Below are positions 38,754-46,890 of a DNA stretch of 64,000 bases, piece by piece. Every line of letters begins with the position of its first letter. Positions within the stretch are counted from its first letter, which is position 1. The stretch covers positions 14,285-78,284 of the forward strand of contig CAZCTC010000033.1 in assembly GCA_964501335.1 (NCBI GenBank), read 5' to 3'. Position numbers and translations under genes: made by a program. The notes beneath the pieces were generated by a model that ran no database searches, was not told the origin of the DNA, and saw nothing but the letters and a program-made list of their open reading frames with translations. Source of the stretch: CAZCTC01 sp964501335. GTDB taxonomy: Bacteria; Chloroflexota; Anaerolineae; B4-G1; SLSP01.

Positions 38754-39518
38754 ATGAAACAACATAACGGGCGTGGACGCTGGATTTTGGAATTGGTGTT
38801 GATTGCAAGCTTATTGTTGTTATCGGGGTGCACTTTGGGAATGGAGGAAGATCCGGTTCAGTCGGAGGCTCCCACAGCTGCGGCGAGTGAAACTGCAGTG
38901 CCGTCGAAGGAAGTGGGGATGATCCATGTGTCGGGGGTGGGGGCGATTTCGGTAAAACCGGATCTGGCTATCGTGACCCTGGGTGTGCAAACGGAAGCGC
39001 CCAGCGCTACGGAAGCTATGACCAATGTCAACAGCCAGATGGATACAATCGTGGCTTTCCTTAAAGGGGAAGGATTGAACGATGCTGATATTAAAACGCA
39101 GCAGGTGGAGTTGACCCCACGCTATCGTGAATCTCGAAATGGCGTTGCTCAAATTGTCGGTTATGGAGCTTCCACCATTATGGAAGTGCAGGTGAAGGAT
39201 TTAAAGAATTTGGGGACTTTTTTGGATAAGATCGTGCAAGCCGGCGGAAATCAAATTCAGGGGATTCGTTTTGAGCTGGTAAATTCGGAGGATGCCTTGG
39301 ATCAGGCCCGAGGGAAAGCCTGGGAGAATGCATTGCGTCGGGCAGAGGTGCTGGCTCAGAAAGCCGGCGCGACTTTGGGGACAGTGACTGAGATTACGGA
39401 GACGAATGTGATGCCGTTTAGCCGGGCTGCGACGGCGGAAAATGCAAGTGTTTCGGTGATGCCGGGAATGCAGACTGTGCAGGTTGAAATTCAGGTAACC
39501 TGGGTGTTGATGAAATAA
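38754..39518 (+). CDS. SIMPL domain (DUF541) lipoprotein
   Basis: A 254-residue lipoprotein. The signal peptide ends in the lipobox LLLLSGC (Cys 24). The SIMPL domain covers about residues 60-250 with HVSGVGAISVKPDLAIVTLG, AMTNVNSQMDTIVAFLKGEG, the ELTPRY strand and NALRRAEVLAQKAGATLGTV. These beta-barrel-like proteins are exported and their role is not settled (stress and membrane association are reported for some). CAGGAGGGAATC precedes the ATG. A shared terminator separates it from the convergent transporter gene. Confidence 0.9.
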   Translation: MKQHNGRGRWILELVLIASLLLLSGCTLGMEEDPVQSEAPTAAASETAVPSKEVGMIHVSGVGAISVKPDLAIVTLGVQTEAPSATEAMTNVNSQMDTIVAFLKGEGLNDADIKTQQVELTPRYRESRNGVAQIVGYGASTIMEVQVKDLKNLGTFLDKIVQAGGNQIQGIRFELVNSEDALDQARGKAWENALRRAEVLAQKAGATLGTVTEITETNVMPFSRAATAENASVSVMPGMQTVQVEIQVTWVLMK

Positions 39519-39537
39519 CGTCTGGGGGGAGCGGGAT

Positions 39538-39573
39538 AAGGTTGGAAGCATGTCCATTTATGCTTCCAACCTT
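39538..39573. terminator. Bidirectional terminator between SIMPL and transporter genes
   Basis: AAGGTTGGAAGCAT (39538-39551) pairs perfectly with 39560-39573. T-rich sequence on the right side (CTTGTTGTTTTC). Confidence 0.7.
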
Positions 39574-39585
39574 GTTGTTTTCAGG

Positions 39586-40470
39586 TCAGGCTAAACTGAG
39601 TGTGATCAGGCCTGCAACGATTAAACCGGCGCCGGTTAGCTTGATGGAGGTGAGTTTTTCACCGAATAGAAGGGTAGAAAGAATCAACACAAAGAGTGGG
39701 GTGACTTCGCTGACGGCTTTGACCAGTGCTGCGTTGCCCAGATCGACTGCGTAGAGAAAGGCCAACCATTGGGCAATTACAAAGAAGCTGCGCCCGGCAG
39801 CCAGAACCAACCGGCGGGGAGTAATCCAATGCAGGTCAGGGCGCAGCATCATTGCGCTGAATCCTGCAATTAAAGGCGCTCGAATGTAATAGTAGCTAAA
39901 GGGATTTGCCAGATTGAAGTTTAAGATGTATTTGACCAGATAGACGCTGGATCCAAAGAGAAAAGCTGATAATAGGGGCATCAACATGGGATAAAAGGCG
40001 GCCTGCCTTGTTTGTGCAGGCTGCTTTGTTGTTTTGTTGAGGTTGCGGCTGAGCAAGATGATGCCGGCACAGGTGAGGAGCAGTCCGATGATATTTGCCG
40101 GCGATAGTTGGTTATGCCCGGGCGTGCCGAAGAAGGGCAGCAACAACAGGGTAAAAATGGGTGAGGTTGCCAGAAGGGCTGAGGCTGTGCCGGTATCGTT
40201 GATTTCAAAGGCTTTGAAATAACATAAGTTGGCTCCGGCGTCCAAAATAGAGGCTCCGAGCAGGCAGACCCAGGTTAAAGGAGTGGCGTGGATTTGAAGG
40301 AATAAGGGGGCGAAAGGGGTCAGTACCAGAAAAATTATAAGAAAGTTGATGCTGACATAATCGCGAGCGGTGGCAAATTTCAATACATAACGAACGGTTA
40401 GATTCGTACCCGCTCCCGTGATTGCCGCAATCAGGGCTAACAACAGCGGAAAGTTAGTCGCTCCCGGCAT
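39586..40470 (-). CDS. EamA/DMT family transporter
   Basis: A 294-residue membrane protein with ten helices in two EamA repeats (residues about 5-140 and 155-292). Typical elements are ASILDAGANLCYFKAFEIND in the first repeat and YAVDLGNAALVKAVSEVTPLFVLILSTLLFGE at the end of the second. Members export amino acids, nucleosides or sugar compounds; the substrate is not predictable. The ATG is 1 base from the stop of the upstream FHA gene, so it is the third cistron of an FHA-FHA-EamA unit. Confidence 0.85.
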   Translation of the reverse strand: MPGATNFPLLLALIAAITGAGTNLTVRYVLKFATARDYVSINFLIIFLVLTPFAPLFLQIHATPLTWVCLLGASILDAGANLCYFKAFEINDTGTASALLATSPIFTLLLLPFFGTPGHNQLSPANIIGLLLTCAGIILLSRNLNKTTKQPAQTRQAAFYPMLMPLLSAFLFGSSVYLVKYILNFNLANPFSYYYIRAPLIAGFSAMMLRPDLHWITPRRLVLAAGRSFFVIAQWLAFLYAVDLGNAALVKAVSEVTPLFVLILSTLLFGEKLTSIKLTGAGLIVAGLITLSLA

Positions 40471-40471
40471 C

Positions 40472-40930
40472 TTATGCAGTTAGATCTGGTGTCTCCGGCG
40501 CTGACTCTTGATTGAGTTGGAAGCGCAGGATGCTTTCTCCGATTCGGATACGATCCCCTGATGCCAGTGCGCGAGGGCGGTGGAGACGTTCTTCATTAAG
40601 ATAGGTGCCATTGTGGCTTTCTAAATCTTCCAGCCACCATTGACCTTCACGCCATAGCAACAGGGTGTGATGAGCTGAGGCAAAAGGATCATGCAGGATA
40701 AGATCATTACCCTCGGCCCGCCCGACAGCAGTGACCGGATGGAGTTGCAATAACTGCCCGGTGTCGATACCGGCTTCAACATGGAGGGTCGCTGCTGAGA
40801 ATTGCAGATCGGTTGTCAGGATTCCTTTTTGCAATTCTTTCCAAAGAGTGTAAAGAATTACGCCCAGGAACGCGTAAAGCAGAAGCGCCAGGAAGAAACG
40901 TAGGATTAGTAATATTTCAGCCATATTCAA
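40472..40930 (-). CDS. Membrane-anchored FHA domain protein
   Basis: A 152-residue protein with one N-terminal transmembrane helix (ILRFFLALLLYAFLGVILYTLW) and an FHA domain at about 55-145: TAVGRAEGNDLILHDPFASAHHTLL and LEDLESHNGTYLNEERL carry the conserved GR, S-H and NGT positions for phosphothreonine binding. Its ATG overlaps the stop of the upstream FHA gene by 4 bases. It resembles FhaB/FipA-like proteins encoded with DUF3662-FHA proteins near cell-wall and kinase genes in other bacteria, but no kinase gene is here. Confidence 0.88.
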   Translation of the reverse strand: MNMAEILLILRFFLALLLYAFLGVILYTLWKELQKGILTTDLQFSAATLHVEAGIDTGQLLQLHPVTAVGRAEGNDLILHDPFASAHHTLLLWREGQWWLEDLESHNGTYLNEERLHRPRALASGDRIRIGESILRFQLNQESAPETPDLTA

Positions 40931-41697
40931 TGTGATGAGGGGTAGGGCTCCGTGCCTCCACTTGGATGTGAGGGCTTTTCTGAATCGTTTTCTGCATAAA
41001 GCAGCTCGAACCCAGAGAGGGAGATGAGATCTCCGGGACGGAGAACTATTTCCTGGATCTGAAAGCCGTTGACACTGGTTCCGCCGCGGCTGCCTAAATC
41101 CTGGAGGATATAACGGTGATAGCGATATCGTAACTGGGCATGGTATCGGGATACCCGGTTGTCTTCGATGATGAGGTCATTGTCGAGGGCCCGCCCAATA
41201 CGGACCAAACTTTGTTGGAGGTCAAAGGTACGCTGCCCACGGATAATCAAATAGGCAAGATATCTTTGTGGGAGTGGTTTAGAACTCTCGAGGGAGGGTT
41301 CCATGTCCTGAGTTCCCGTGTTTTGTTGATTGGCCTGTATGGGGGCGATGCGCACACTGTGAGGGGCCAGCCCGGGATCTCCCTGTAGAGAAAAGGCCGG
41401 AATTTCTCTTAGTCGCAGTCCCAGCCGGCCGGCCAGGCGTTTGAGGGCTACGGCCAGTTCGTTTTCGATATGCGGATGGTGAGATCGTAGAGCATAGAGG
41501 TCTTCGGGATGTAAGATGATAGTGTAACGCCCGGGGACTTCTGAGAGTCCATCTGTGCCGGGGTGCTCGCCATCTTCCATCGCCCGTACCAGGCGAGTGG
41601 CAACTTCTTGGGGAAGTAACCGTCCGGCAAAGAGCCGGACAAAAGGTTCTTCTACCAATTGCTCAATCCAGGTTTCGAGCCGGTCGAGCTTGTTCAT
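40927..41697 (-). CDS. DUF3662-FHA protein (FhaA-like)
   Basis: A 256-residue protein. Residues 1-115 match the DUF3662 domain of FhaA (WIEQLVEEPFVRLFAGRLLP, EVATRLVRAME, VPGRYTIILHPEDL). Residues 150-245 form an FHA domain with LVRIGRALDNDLIIEDNRVS and LQDLGSRGGTSVNG. The ATG 41697 is 7 bases after a TATAAT box and has no ribosome site, so the mRNA is probably leaderless. FhaA-type proteins read threonine phosphorylation during envelope growth; the divergent neighbour is an envelope glycan protein. Confidence 0.88.
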   Translation of the reverse strand: MNKLDRLETWIEQLVEEPFVRLFAGRLLPQEVATRLVRAMEDGEHPGTDGLSEVPGRYTIILHPEDLYALRSHHPHIENELAVALKRLAGRLGLRLREIPAFSLQGDPGLAPHSVRIAPIQANQQNTGTQDMEPSLESSKPLPQRYLAYLIIRGQRTFDLQQSLVRIGRALDNDLIIEDNRVSRYHAQLRYRYHRYILQDLGSRGGTSVNGFQIQEIVLRPGDLISLSGFELLYAENDSEKPSHPSGGTEPYPSSH

Positions 41698-41704
41698 AGA
41701 TGGG

Positions 41705-41732
41705 ATTATACCCAGATTTTCACCGCATGCAA
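41705..41732 (-). promoter_or_regulatory. Promoter of the FHA operon, leaderless
   Basis: Minus strand: TTGCAT (41732-41727), 16-base spacer, TATAAT (41710-41705), then 7 bases to ATG 41697. Confidence 0.65.
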
Positions 41733-41763
41733 AAGCGTGCGCTGCCGAGTAAATTATTTGCGG

Positions 41764-41769
41764 TATAAT
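41764..41769 (+). promoter_or_regulatory. -10 box of the GH-Wzy fusion gene, leaderless
   Basis: TATAAT 41764-41769, 7 bases, ATG 41777. The -35 region (CTGCCG) is weak. It mirrors the spacing of the divergent FHA promoter. Confidence 0.55.
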
Positions 41770-41776
41770 GGCCCTT

Positions 41777-44700
41777 ATGCTTCGAAAACCACAATTTACT
41801 TTTTTCATGGCGGTTGTGTTGTTGTTCGTTGCCGTTCTGGGCGGGATTCAATGGAATGCCCGCTGGAATTTCCTCACCCGGGGAATCCCCCAAGGGTTTT
41901 CTGAACCGATTGCCGATACTGCTTTGCCTTCAGGTTGTGTCAATGCTTCATTGGAGCAATATGAAGGAGAACGGTTGGACTGGGCGTTGGGGTTGATCCA
42001 CAATGGCGGTTTTGCCTGGGTGCGCCAACATTTCCCCTGGAAAGAGATTGAACCGGAGTCGGGACATTATGAGTGGGATCGTTGGGATCGAGTCGTAACC
42101 CGGTTGCGAGATTCTGGATTAAAGACAGTCGCCGTGTTGGATGCGGCACCGGAATGGGTTGGCAATCCTCCTGATCCTCAATTGTTTGCGCAGTATGCTC
42201 GCCGGGTTGCCGGACGGTATGGGGATTCAATTACCTACTATCAGATCTGGCACAATCCCAATCTGGGCAGTGCCTGGAACGGCAAGGCTGATGCTGCGGC
42301 TTATACTCAATTGCTGGCGGCCGCTGCTACGGAAATTCGTAAAGCTGATCCTGATGCCAGGATCGTGTTGGGGAGTCTGGCGCCGAATGTTGAGGCCGGG
42401 CCGCAGAATTTTTCAGAAGCTCTTTTTTTGGAGATGTTGTATGCCAACGGGGCTCAAAACTATTTTGATGTAGTTTCGGTGCAACCGTATGGTTTTTATA
42501 CCGGGCCGGAGGATCGTGAAGTCGATTCTAATCTGCTTAACTTTTCCCGGCCGGTTTTGGTGAGGGAATTTTTGGAATCCCATGGCGATGGGGGAAAAGC
42601 GATCTGGGCCAGCGATTTTGGTTGGAACAGTTTGCCGGAGCAATGGCAGGGGCCGCCTTCGATTTGGGGGAGTGTAGATGAGGCCCAACAGGCGGCTTAT
42701 ACGGTGGGGGCTTTGGAGCGGGCTGAACGGGAATGGCCCTGGATGGGAGTGTTATGTCTGAACGGTTTTCAGCCGGGGCCGGTAACGGCTGAAGAGCGAT
42801 CCATTCCTAATGCTGAGGGGCATTGGGGGTTTGCGTTGATCGGGGCGGATGACAGCCCCCGTCCCCTTTACAGCGCGGTGAAAGAGTGGGCGATTCGTCA
42901 ATCGAACCATGCCCTGCCCGGCGTTTGGAATGCGGCGACGGATCGGGCTGTTTTTACCGGGACCTGGACTTTGGGAACGCAGGGAGCCGATATTGGTCAG
43001 AGCGGCGATCGGGTGGCTTTGACCTTTGAGGGTACCGGTGTGGCGTTGACAGTTCGACGGGGGCCCTATCGGGCTTTCCTTTTTGTTACGGTGGATGGAC
43101 AACCGGCGAATGCGTTGCCACGGGATGAAAATGGACAGGCTTATGTTGTGTTGTACGATCCGTTGGCGGCTGTGGCTACGGTTCCGCTGGCCGAACACCT
43201 CCCTTATGGCGTTCACACGGTGGAGGTGGTGGCGGAACGTGGGTGGGGGCAATGGGCCCTGGCTGACTGGCGGGTGGCGGATACTCCTGATGCAGGTACC
43301 TATCAGGGTGGCGTGAGCATTTTTATCACGCTGGGTTGTGTGAGTTTGATTTTAGCGGTAGTGTTGGGATCTCGATTGCCCTGGTTAAGTTATCGTCGGC
43401 GTCTCAATGGACATTTCAATCGTCTTTCTCATGGGAGTCAGGTGGTTTTGGCGACGCTGACGGGGGTTATTTTCCTTTTTTCCTCGTGGAGCGTATGGAT
43501 GCAGGGGGCCTTCCGCCGATTGGGGGATGGTGCCGGATTGAGCGCGGTCCTGTTGGCGGCAATCTTCTTTTACTTCTCGCCCTGGTTGGTTGTAACTGTC
43601 GGCAGTGGGTTGGTGCTGGCGCTGTTGGTTTTCCTGCGGCCGGATTTGGGGTTGGCTTTGGTCATTGCGGCAGCTCCGTTTCATGTCCATCCGCTTTCTC
43701 TGTTGGGACGTTCTTTTTCTTTGTCTGAACTGGTTTTGATTCCGACGTTGGGGGGCTGGGCGGCTCAGATGGCCGAGGAATGGCGCCAGCGTTGGGCTAC
43801 AGGAGTGAAGATCCGTTGGTTGAGTGGTATTTTTTCTTTGCCGACGCTGGCCTTTTGTGTGGTCGCGATTGCATCGACGTTGTTGTCCGTTCACCGACAT
43901 GAGGCCTTGCGGGAATTGCGGTTGGTGGTTCTGGAGCCGGCTTTGTTTTACATGATGCTGGTGACCTTGCCGATGGGCCGCCGGGAGCGCTGGCGGATTG
44001 TGGACTTTTTCTTGCTGGGGGCGGTGCTGGTCGCGGTTCTGGGCTTGTATCAGTATTTTTTCCTCGGCGATGTGATTACGGCAGAGGGGGGCGTTTCGCG
44101 GCTGCGCAGTATCTATGGATCGCCGAACAATGTGGGGCTCTATTTGGGGCGAGCCTTGCCGTTTTTGCTGGCGGTTGTGTTGTGGAAATCAGAAGCCGGT
44201 CAGGTTGCCGGCAATTGGTGGGCTCAATGGCGATCCGATCCGCGGCGGTTGATCTATTTGATTGTATTGTTTCCGGTTGGGGCTGCGTTGGTGTTGAGTC
44301 TGTCCCGGGGGGCGATCTTATTGGGAGTGCCGGCCACGTTGGTTACGTTGGGTTTTTTTGCGGGGGGACGTTGGCGCAAAGCTACCCTTGGCGTTTTGGT
44401 GGTTTTGGGGTTGGCTTTGATTCCTTTGTTCAGCAATCCCCGTTTTGCGGCGCTTTTTGATCCCAGCCATGGTACAACTTTTTTGCGGCTGGCGCTCTGG
44501 CAAAGTGCCTGGAGCATGTTCAAAGACGCGCCTCTTTTTGGCGTGGGGCCGGATAATTTCCTGTACGCTTATCGGACCCGGTACGTTTTGCCTACAGCCT
44601 GGGAGGAGTTTAACCTTTCCCATCCCCATAATTTCTTGTTGGATTTCTCTTCACGGTTGGGAATTTTGGGCCTGGGGGTCTTTTTGTGGTTCCAGGTGCG

Positions 44701-44938
44701 TTTCTGGCGTTGGGCGATTCCTTTGCGACGGCATAGCGATCTGGTTGTGCGCGTGTTGGCTTTGAGTGCGATGGGGGCCATGGCTGATTTTCTGGCCCAT
44801 GGATTGGTTGATGCTTCGTATTTCATTATCGATCTGGCCTATGTGTTTTTTCTGCTCATGGCTGTGATTGAGTGGGGATGGCGGGCGCCGGGAGTGCCGG
44901 GGCGGAATGATAAATTCCAGGAGGGAGGCTCGACATGA
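41777..44938 (+). CDS. Glycosidase-like ectodomain fused to O-antigen ligase (Wzy_C) domain
   Basis: A 1053-residue protein. One transmembrane helix (10-25), then a TIM-barrel-like domain of the GH39/GH5 type (55-370) with RQHFPWKEIEPESGHYEWDR, VVSVQPYGFY and WASDFGW. The usual acid/base motif WNEPN reads WHNPN (Asn 160) and the nucleophile position has Asp 280, so catalysis is doubtful. A beta-rich module lies at about 390-500. Residues 520-1040 hold about 12 helices with the Wzy_C ligase pattern (SIYGSPNNVGLYLG, LSLSRGAILLG, GVGPDNFLYAY, SHPHNFLLDF). It probably joins glycans to lipid carriers, guided by the ectodomain. ATG 41777 is preferred because ATG 41768 overlaps the -10 box. Confidence 0.85.
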   Translation: MLRKPQFTFFMAVVLLFVAVLGGIQWNARWNFLTRGIPQGFSEPIADTALPSGCVNASLEQYEGERLDWALGLIHNGGFAWVRQHFPWKEIEPESGHYEWDRWDRVVTRLRDSGLKTVAVLDAAPEWVGNPPDPQLFAQYARRVAGRYGDSITYYQIWHNPNLGSAWNGKADAAAYTQLLAAAATEIRKADPDARIVLGSLAPNVEAGPQNFSEALFLEMLYANGAQNYFDVVSVQPYGFYTGPEDREVDSNLLNFSRPVLVREFLESHGDGGKAIWASDFGWNSLPEQWQGPPSIWGSVDEAQQAAYTVGALERAEREWPWMGVLCLNGFQPGPVTAEERSIPNAEGHWGFALIGADDSPRPLYSAVKEWAIRQSNHALPGVWNAATDRAVFTGTWTLGTQGADIGQSGDRVALTFEGTGVALTVRRGPYRAFLFVTVDGQPANALPRDENGQAYVVLYDPLAAVATVPLAEHLPYGVHTVEVVAERGWGQWALADWRVADTPDAGTYQGGVSIFITLGCVSLILAVVLGSRLPWLSYRRRLNGHFNRLSHGSQVVLATLTGVIFLFSSWSVWMQGAFRRLGDGAGLSAVLLAAIFFYFSPWLVVTVGSGLVLALLVFLRPDLGLALVIAAAPFHVHPLSLLGRSFSLSELVLIPTLGGWAAQMAEEWRQRWATGVKIRWLSGIFSLPTLAFCVVAIASTLLSVHRHEALRELRLVVLEPALFYMMLVTLPMGRRERWRIVDFFLLGAVLVAVLGLYQYFFLGDVITAEGGVSRLRSIYGSPNNVGLYLGRALPFLLAVVLWKSEAGQVAGNWWAQWRSDPRRLIYLIVLFPVGAALVLSLSRGAILLGVPATLVTLGFFAGGRWRKATLGVLVVLGLALIPLFSNPRFAALFDPSHGTTFLRLALWQSAWSMFKDAPLFGVGPDNFLYAYRTRYVLPTAWEEFNLSHPHNFLLDFSSRLGILGLGVFLWFQVRFWRWAIPLRRHSDLVVRVLALSAMGAMADFLAHGLVDASYFIIDLAYVFFLLMAVIEWGWRAPGVPGRNDKFQEGGST

Positions 44939-45618
44939 AGAAGCAGTGGCAGACGTTGGTGGGGGGAGGGGTGTTGGTTGCGTTGTTGTTGTGTGTGGGC
45001 TGGCTGGTGGCGACCTTGCCCGGTATGCTTAAACCGCCTTCGATTGGCGGGCTTCCTGATTTGCGGCCGCAGATGACGCCGACGATTTATCCCAGTTCTA
45101 TTACGATTGTCGAACGGGTGCAAGAATTGAGCCGGTTGGAAACGGCTTCTTATCATATGGAAAAGGTTATCTCGGCTGAGTCGGGCCAGGGACCGTTAGG
45201 GTTTCTTTTTGGGGATAAATTGTTGTTGATTGCCTATGGAGAGGTCATTGCCGGCGTCGATCTGGGCAAAATTCAGCCGGACGATGTGACGATGACCGAT
45301 GATGGGACCGCTTATGTAAAGATGCCGCCTGTAGAAGTTTTTGGGGCGACATTGGATAATCAGCGGACCTATGTTTACGATCGTCGTACCGGGGTTGCCG
45401 GGATGAATCAAACGTTGGAAACGGCCGCGCGGCAGGAGGCTGAAAAGCAGATTCTGCAAGCGGCGTTGGAAGAGGGTGTGATTGAGCAGGCTGAAAAGAA
45501 TGCCCGCGATGTCATCCGTTCGTTGTTAATTGCCATGGGAGCCCGGCATGTGGTTTTTGTCGAGGTGATGCCGACGCCGACCACGGTGCCGACCTACACG
45601 TTGACCCCCATAAATTGA
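44935..45618 (+). CDS. DUF4230 family membrane-anchored protein
   Basis: A 227-residue protein with one N-terminal helix (GGGVLVALLLCVGWLVATLPG) and the DUF4230 pattern: VERVQELSRLETASYHMEKV, LLLIAYGEVIAGVDLGKI, then VKMPPVEVFGATLDNQRTYV and a C-terminal helix rich in Ala/Glu. The function is unknown. The ATG overlaps the stop of the glycosidase-Wzy gene (ATGA), so coupling is likely; an envelope role is inferred from context. The Pro/Thr-rich C-terminus (TPTTVPTYTLTP) is low complexity. Confidence 0.82.
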   Translation: MKKQWQTLVGGGVLVALLLCVGWLVATLPGMLKPPSIGGLPDLRPQMTPTIYPSSITIVERVQELSRLETASYHMEKVISAESGQGPLGFLFGDKLLLIAYGEVIAGVDLGKIQPDDVTMTDDGTAYVKMPPVEVFGATLDNQRTYVYDRRTGVAGMNQTLETAARQEAEKQILQAALEEGVIEQAEKNARDVIRSLLIAMGARHVVFVEVMPTPTTVPTYTLTPIN

Positions 45619-45625
45619 GGAGTTC

Positions 45626-46795
45626 ATGATTCTTAAGCATAATCCGGAAGATTTTCGGGTGGAAGAGCAGATTTACCTTCCTGGCCATGCCGGGGGGCAT
45701 GTTTATTATCGGATCGAAAAGCGGGGTGTTACGACTTTAGCTGTCCAACAAACCATGGCGGAGCAATTGCAGCTTCCCCCACGGTCGGTAGTTTTTCCCG
45801 CTTTGAAAGATGCCCATGCGCTGGCCGTGCAATATGCCAGTGCTCCCGGAAAAGGACCGGAGTTTATTCGAGAGCGAGGATTTACGGCGCGTCGTATCGG
45901 GTGGGGACCTCGTCCTTTGCAACCGGGAGATCTGATCGGTAACCGGTTTGTCGTGGTGGCTCGAAATCTGGAACGTTCTGCGGCTCAACGATTGGTCGGT
46001 GAGGCCAAAAAGCTGGGCGAAAAAGGTTTTCCTAATTATTTCGACAGTCAACGTTTTGGTTCGTTGACGGCGGACGGTTTCATTGGTAAAGCCATCCTGT
46101 TGCGCGATGCAGAGAGTGCGATGCGCTATTACCTGGCGGAAGTGATGTTAGGCGATCCCGCGGAAGTGCGGGCCTTTAAGGCGGTGGCGCGGGAACACTG
46201 GCCGAATTGGAATGTTTTGTTTGAAGCGGCGCCTCGACCTTCCAATTTTCGCAGTGTGCTGACTTTTTTGAAAGACCATCCCACGGATTACCGTAAAGCG
46301 TTGAACCTGATCCCGTTGCGGTTGCTTTCGATTTACCTGGCGGCCTATCAATCCTGGTTGTGGAATCGGATTCTGGCCCGGTTGGTGCTGGACCAGGGCG
46401 GGAAGAGCTGGGAAGTGGAAATTGCCGAAACGTTCTGGCCGATTCCGGCCGTCGTGGATCCTGGATTTACCGTGATGCGGTTACCGTTGCCGGAGTCGCG
46501 GGCGCGCTATTTTGCGGCCATTCAGCCGGCCGTCGAGGCGGTTTTGATTGAGGAAGGTTTGACCCAGGAGATGCTGCGCGCGCGGATTTTGCAGAAGGCC
46601 TATTTGACGCGCGGGGAGCGGGCGGCCTGGTTGATGCCGAAAGAGATGACGGCCCAGGCGCCGGTGGCGGATAGCAGCTTTGAGGGCCGCTGGGCGGTGG
46701 AGCTGGCTTTTACCCTGCCGCCGGGAAGTTATGCGACGCTGGCCTTACGGGTATTGGCGGCGCGGATTGAAGTTCCTATTCAGGGGCGGTGGTAA
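45626..46795 (+). CDS. truD: tRNA pseudouridine(13) synthase TruD
   Basis: A 389-residue TruD. The N-terminal PEDFRVEEQIYLPGHAGGHV and the catalytic-Asp region VFPALKDAHALAVQYAS (Asp 62) are followed by NRFVVVAR, EKGFPNYFDSQRFGS (the NYFGxQRFG element) and the C-terminal segment RYFAAIQPAVEAVLIEEGL. The usual KDRxAxT reads KDAHALA, slightly atypical but with the Asp kept. It starts 7 bases after the DUF4230 stop behind TTGAGGAG. It modifies U13 of tRNA(Glu). Confidence 0.93.
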   Translation: MILKHNPEDFRVEEQIYLPGHAGGHVYYRIEKRGVTTLAVQQTMAEQLQLPPRSVVFPALKDAHALAVQYASAPGKGPEFIRERGFTARRIGWGPRPLQPGDLIGNRFVVVARNLERSAAQRLVGEAKKLGEKGFPNYFDSQRFGSLTADGFIGKAILLRDAESAMRYYLAEVMLGDPAEVRAFKAVAREHWPNWNVLFEAAPRPSNFRSVLTFLKDHPTDYRKALNLIPLRLLSIYLAAYQSWLWNRILARLVLDQGGKSWEVEIAETFWPIPAVVDPGFTVMRLPLPESRARYFAAIQPAVEAVLIEEGLTQEMLRARILQKAYLTRGERAAWLMPKEMTAQAPVADSSFEGRWAVELAFTLPPGSYATLALRVLAARIEVPIQGRW

Positions 46796-46804
46796 GTTAT
46801 TTTC

Positions 46805-46840
46805 GGGGCCCTTTTTCGCGCTACGGCGCGTAAAAGGCAA
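46805..46840 (+). terminator. Terminator-like hairpin after truD
   Basis: GCCCTTTTTCGCG pairs with CGCGTAAAAGGC around CTACGG, one T-T mismatch. No long T run follows on the plus strand, so efficiency is uncertain. Confidence 0.45.
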
Positions 46841-46890
46841 TAGAAAACTTCGCGTAGTCAAGAGAAAGAGAGGGGGCGGGAAAGATAAAT

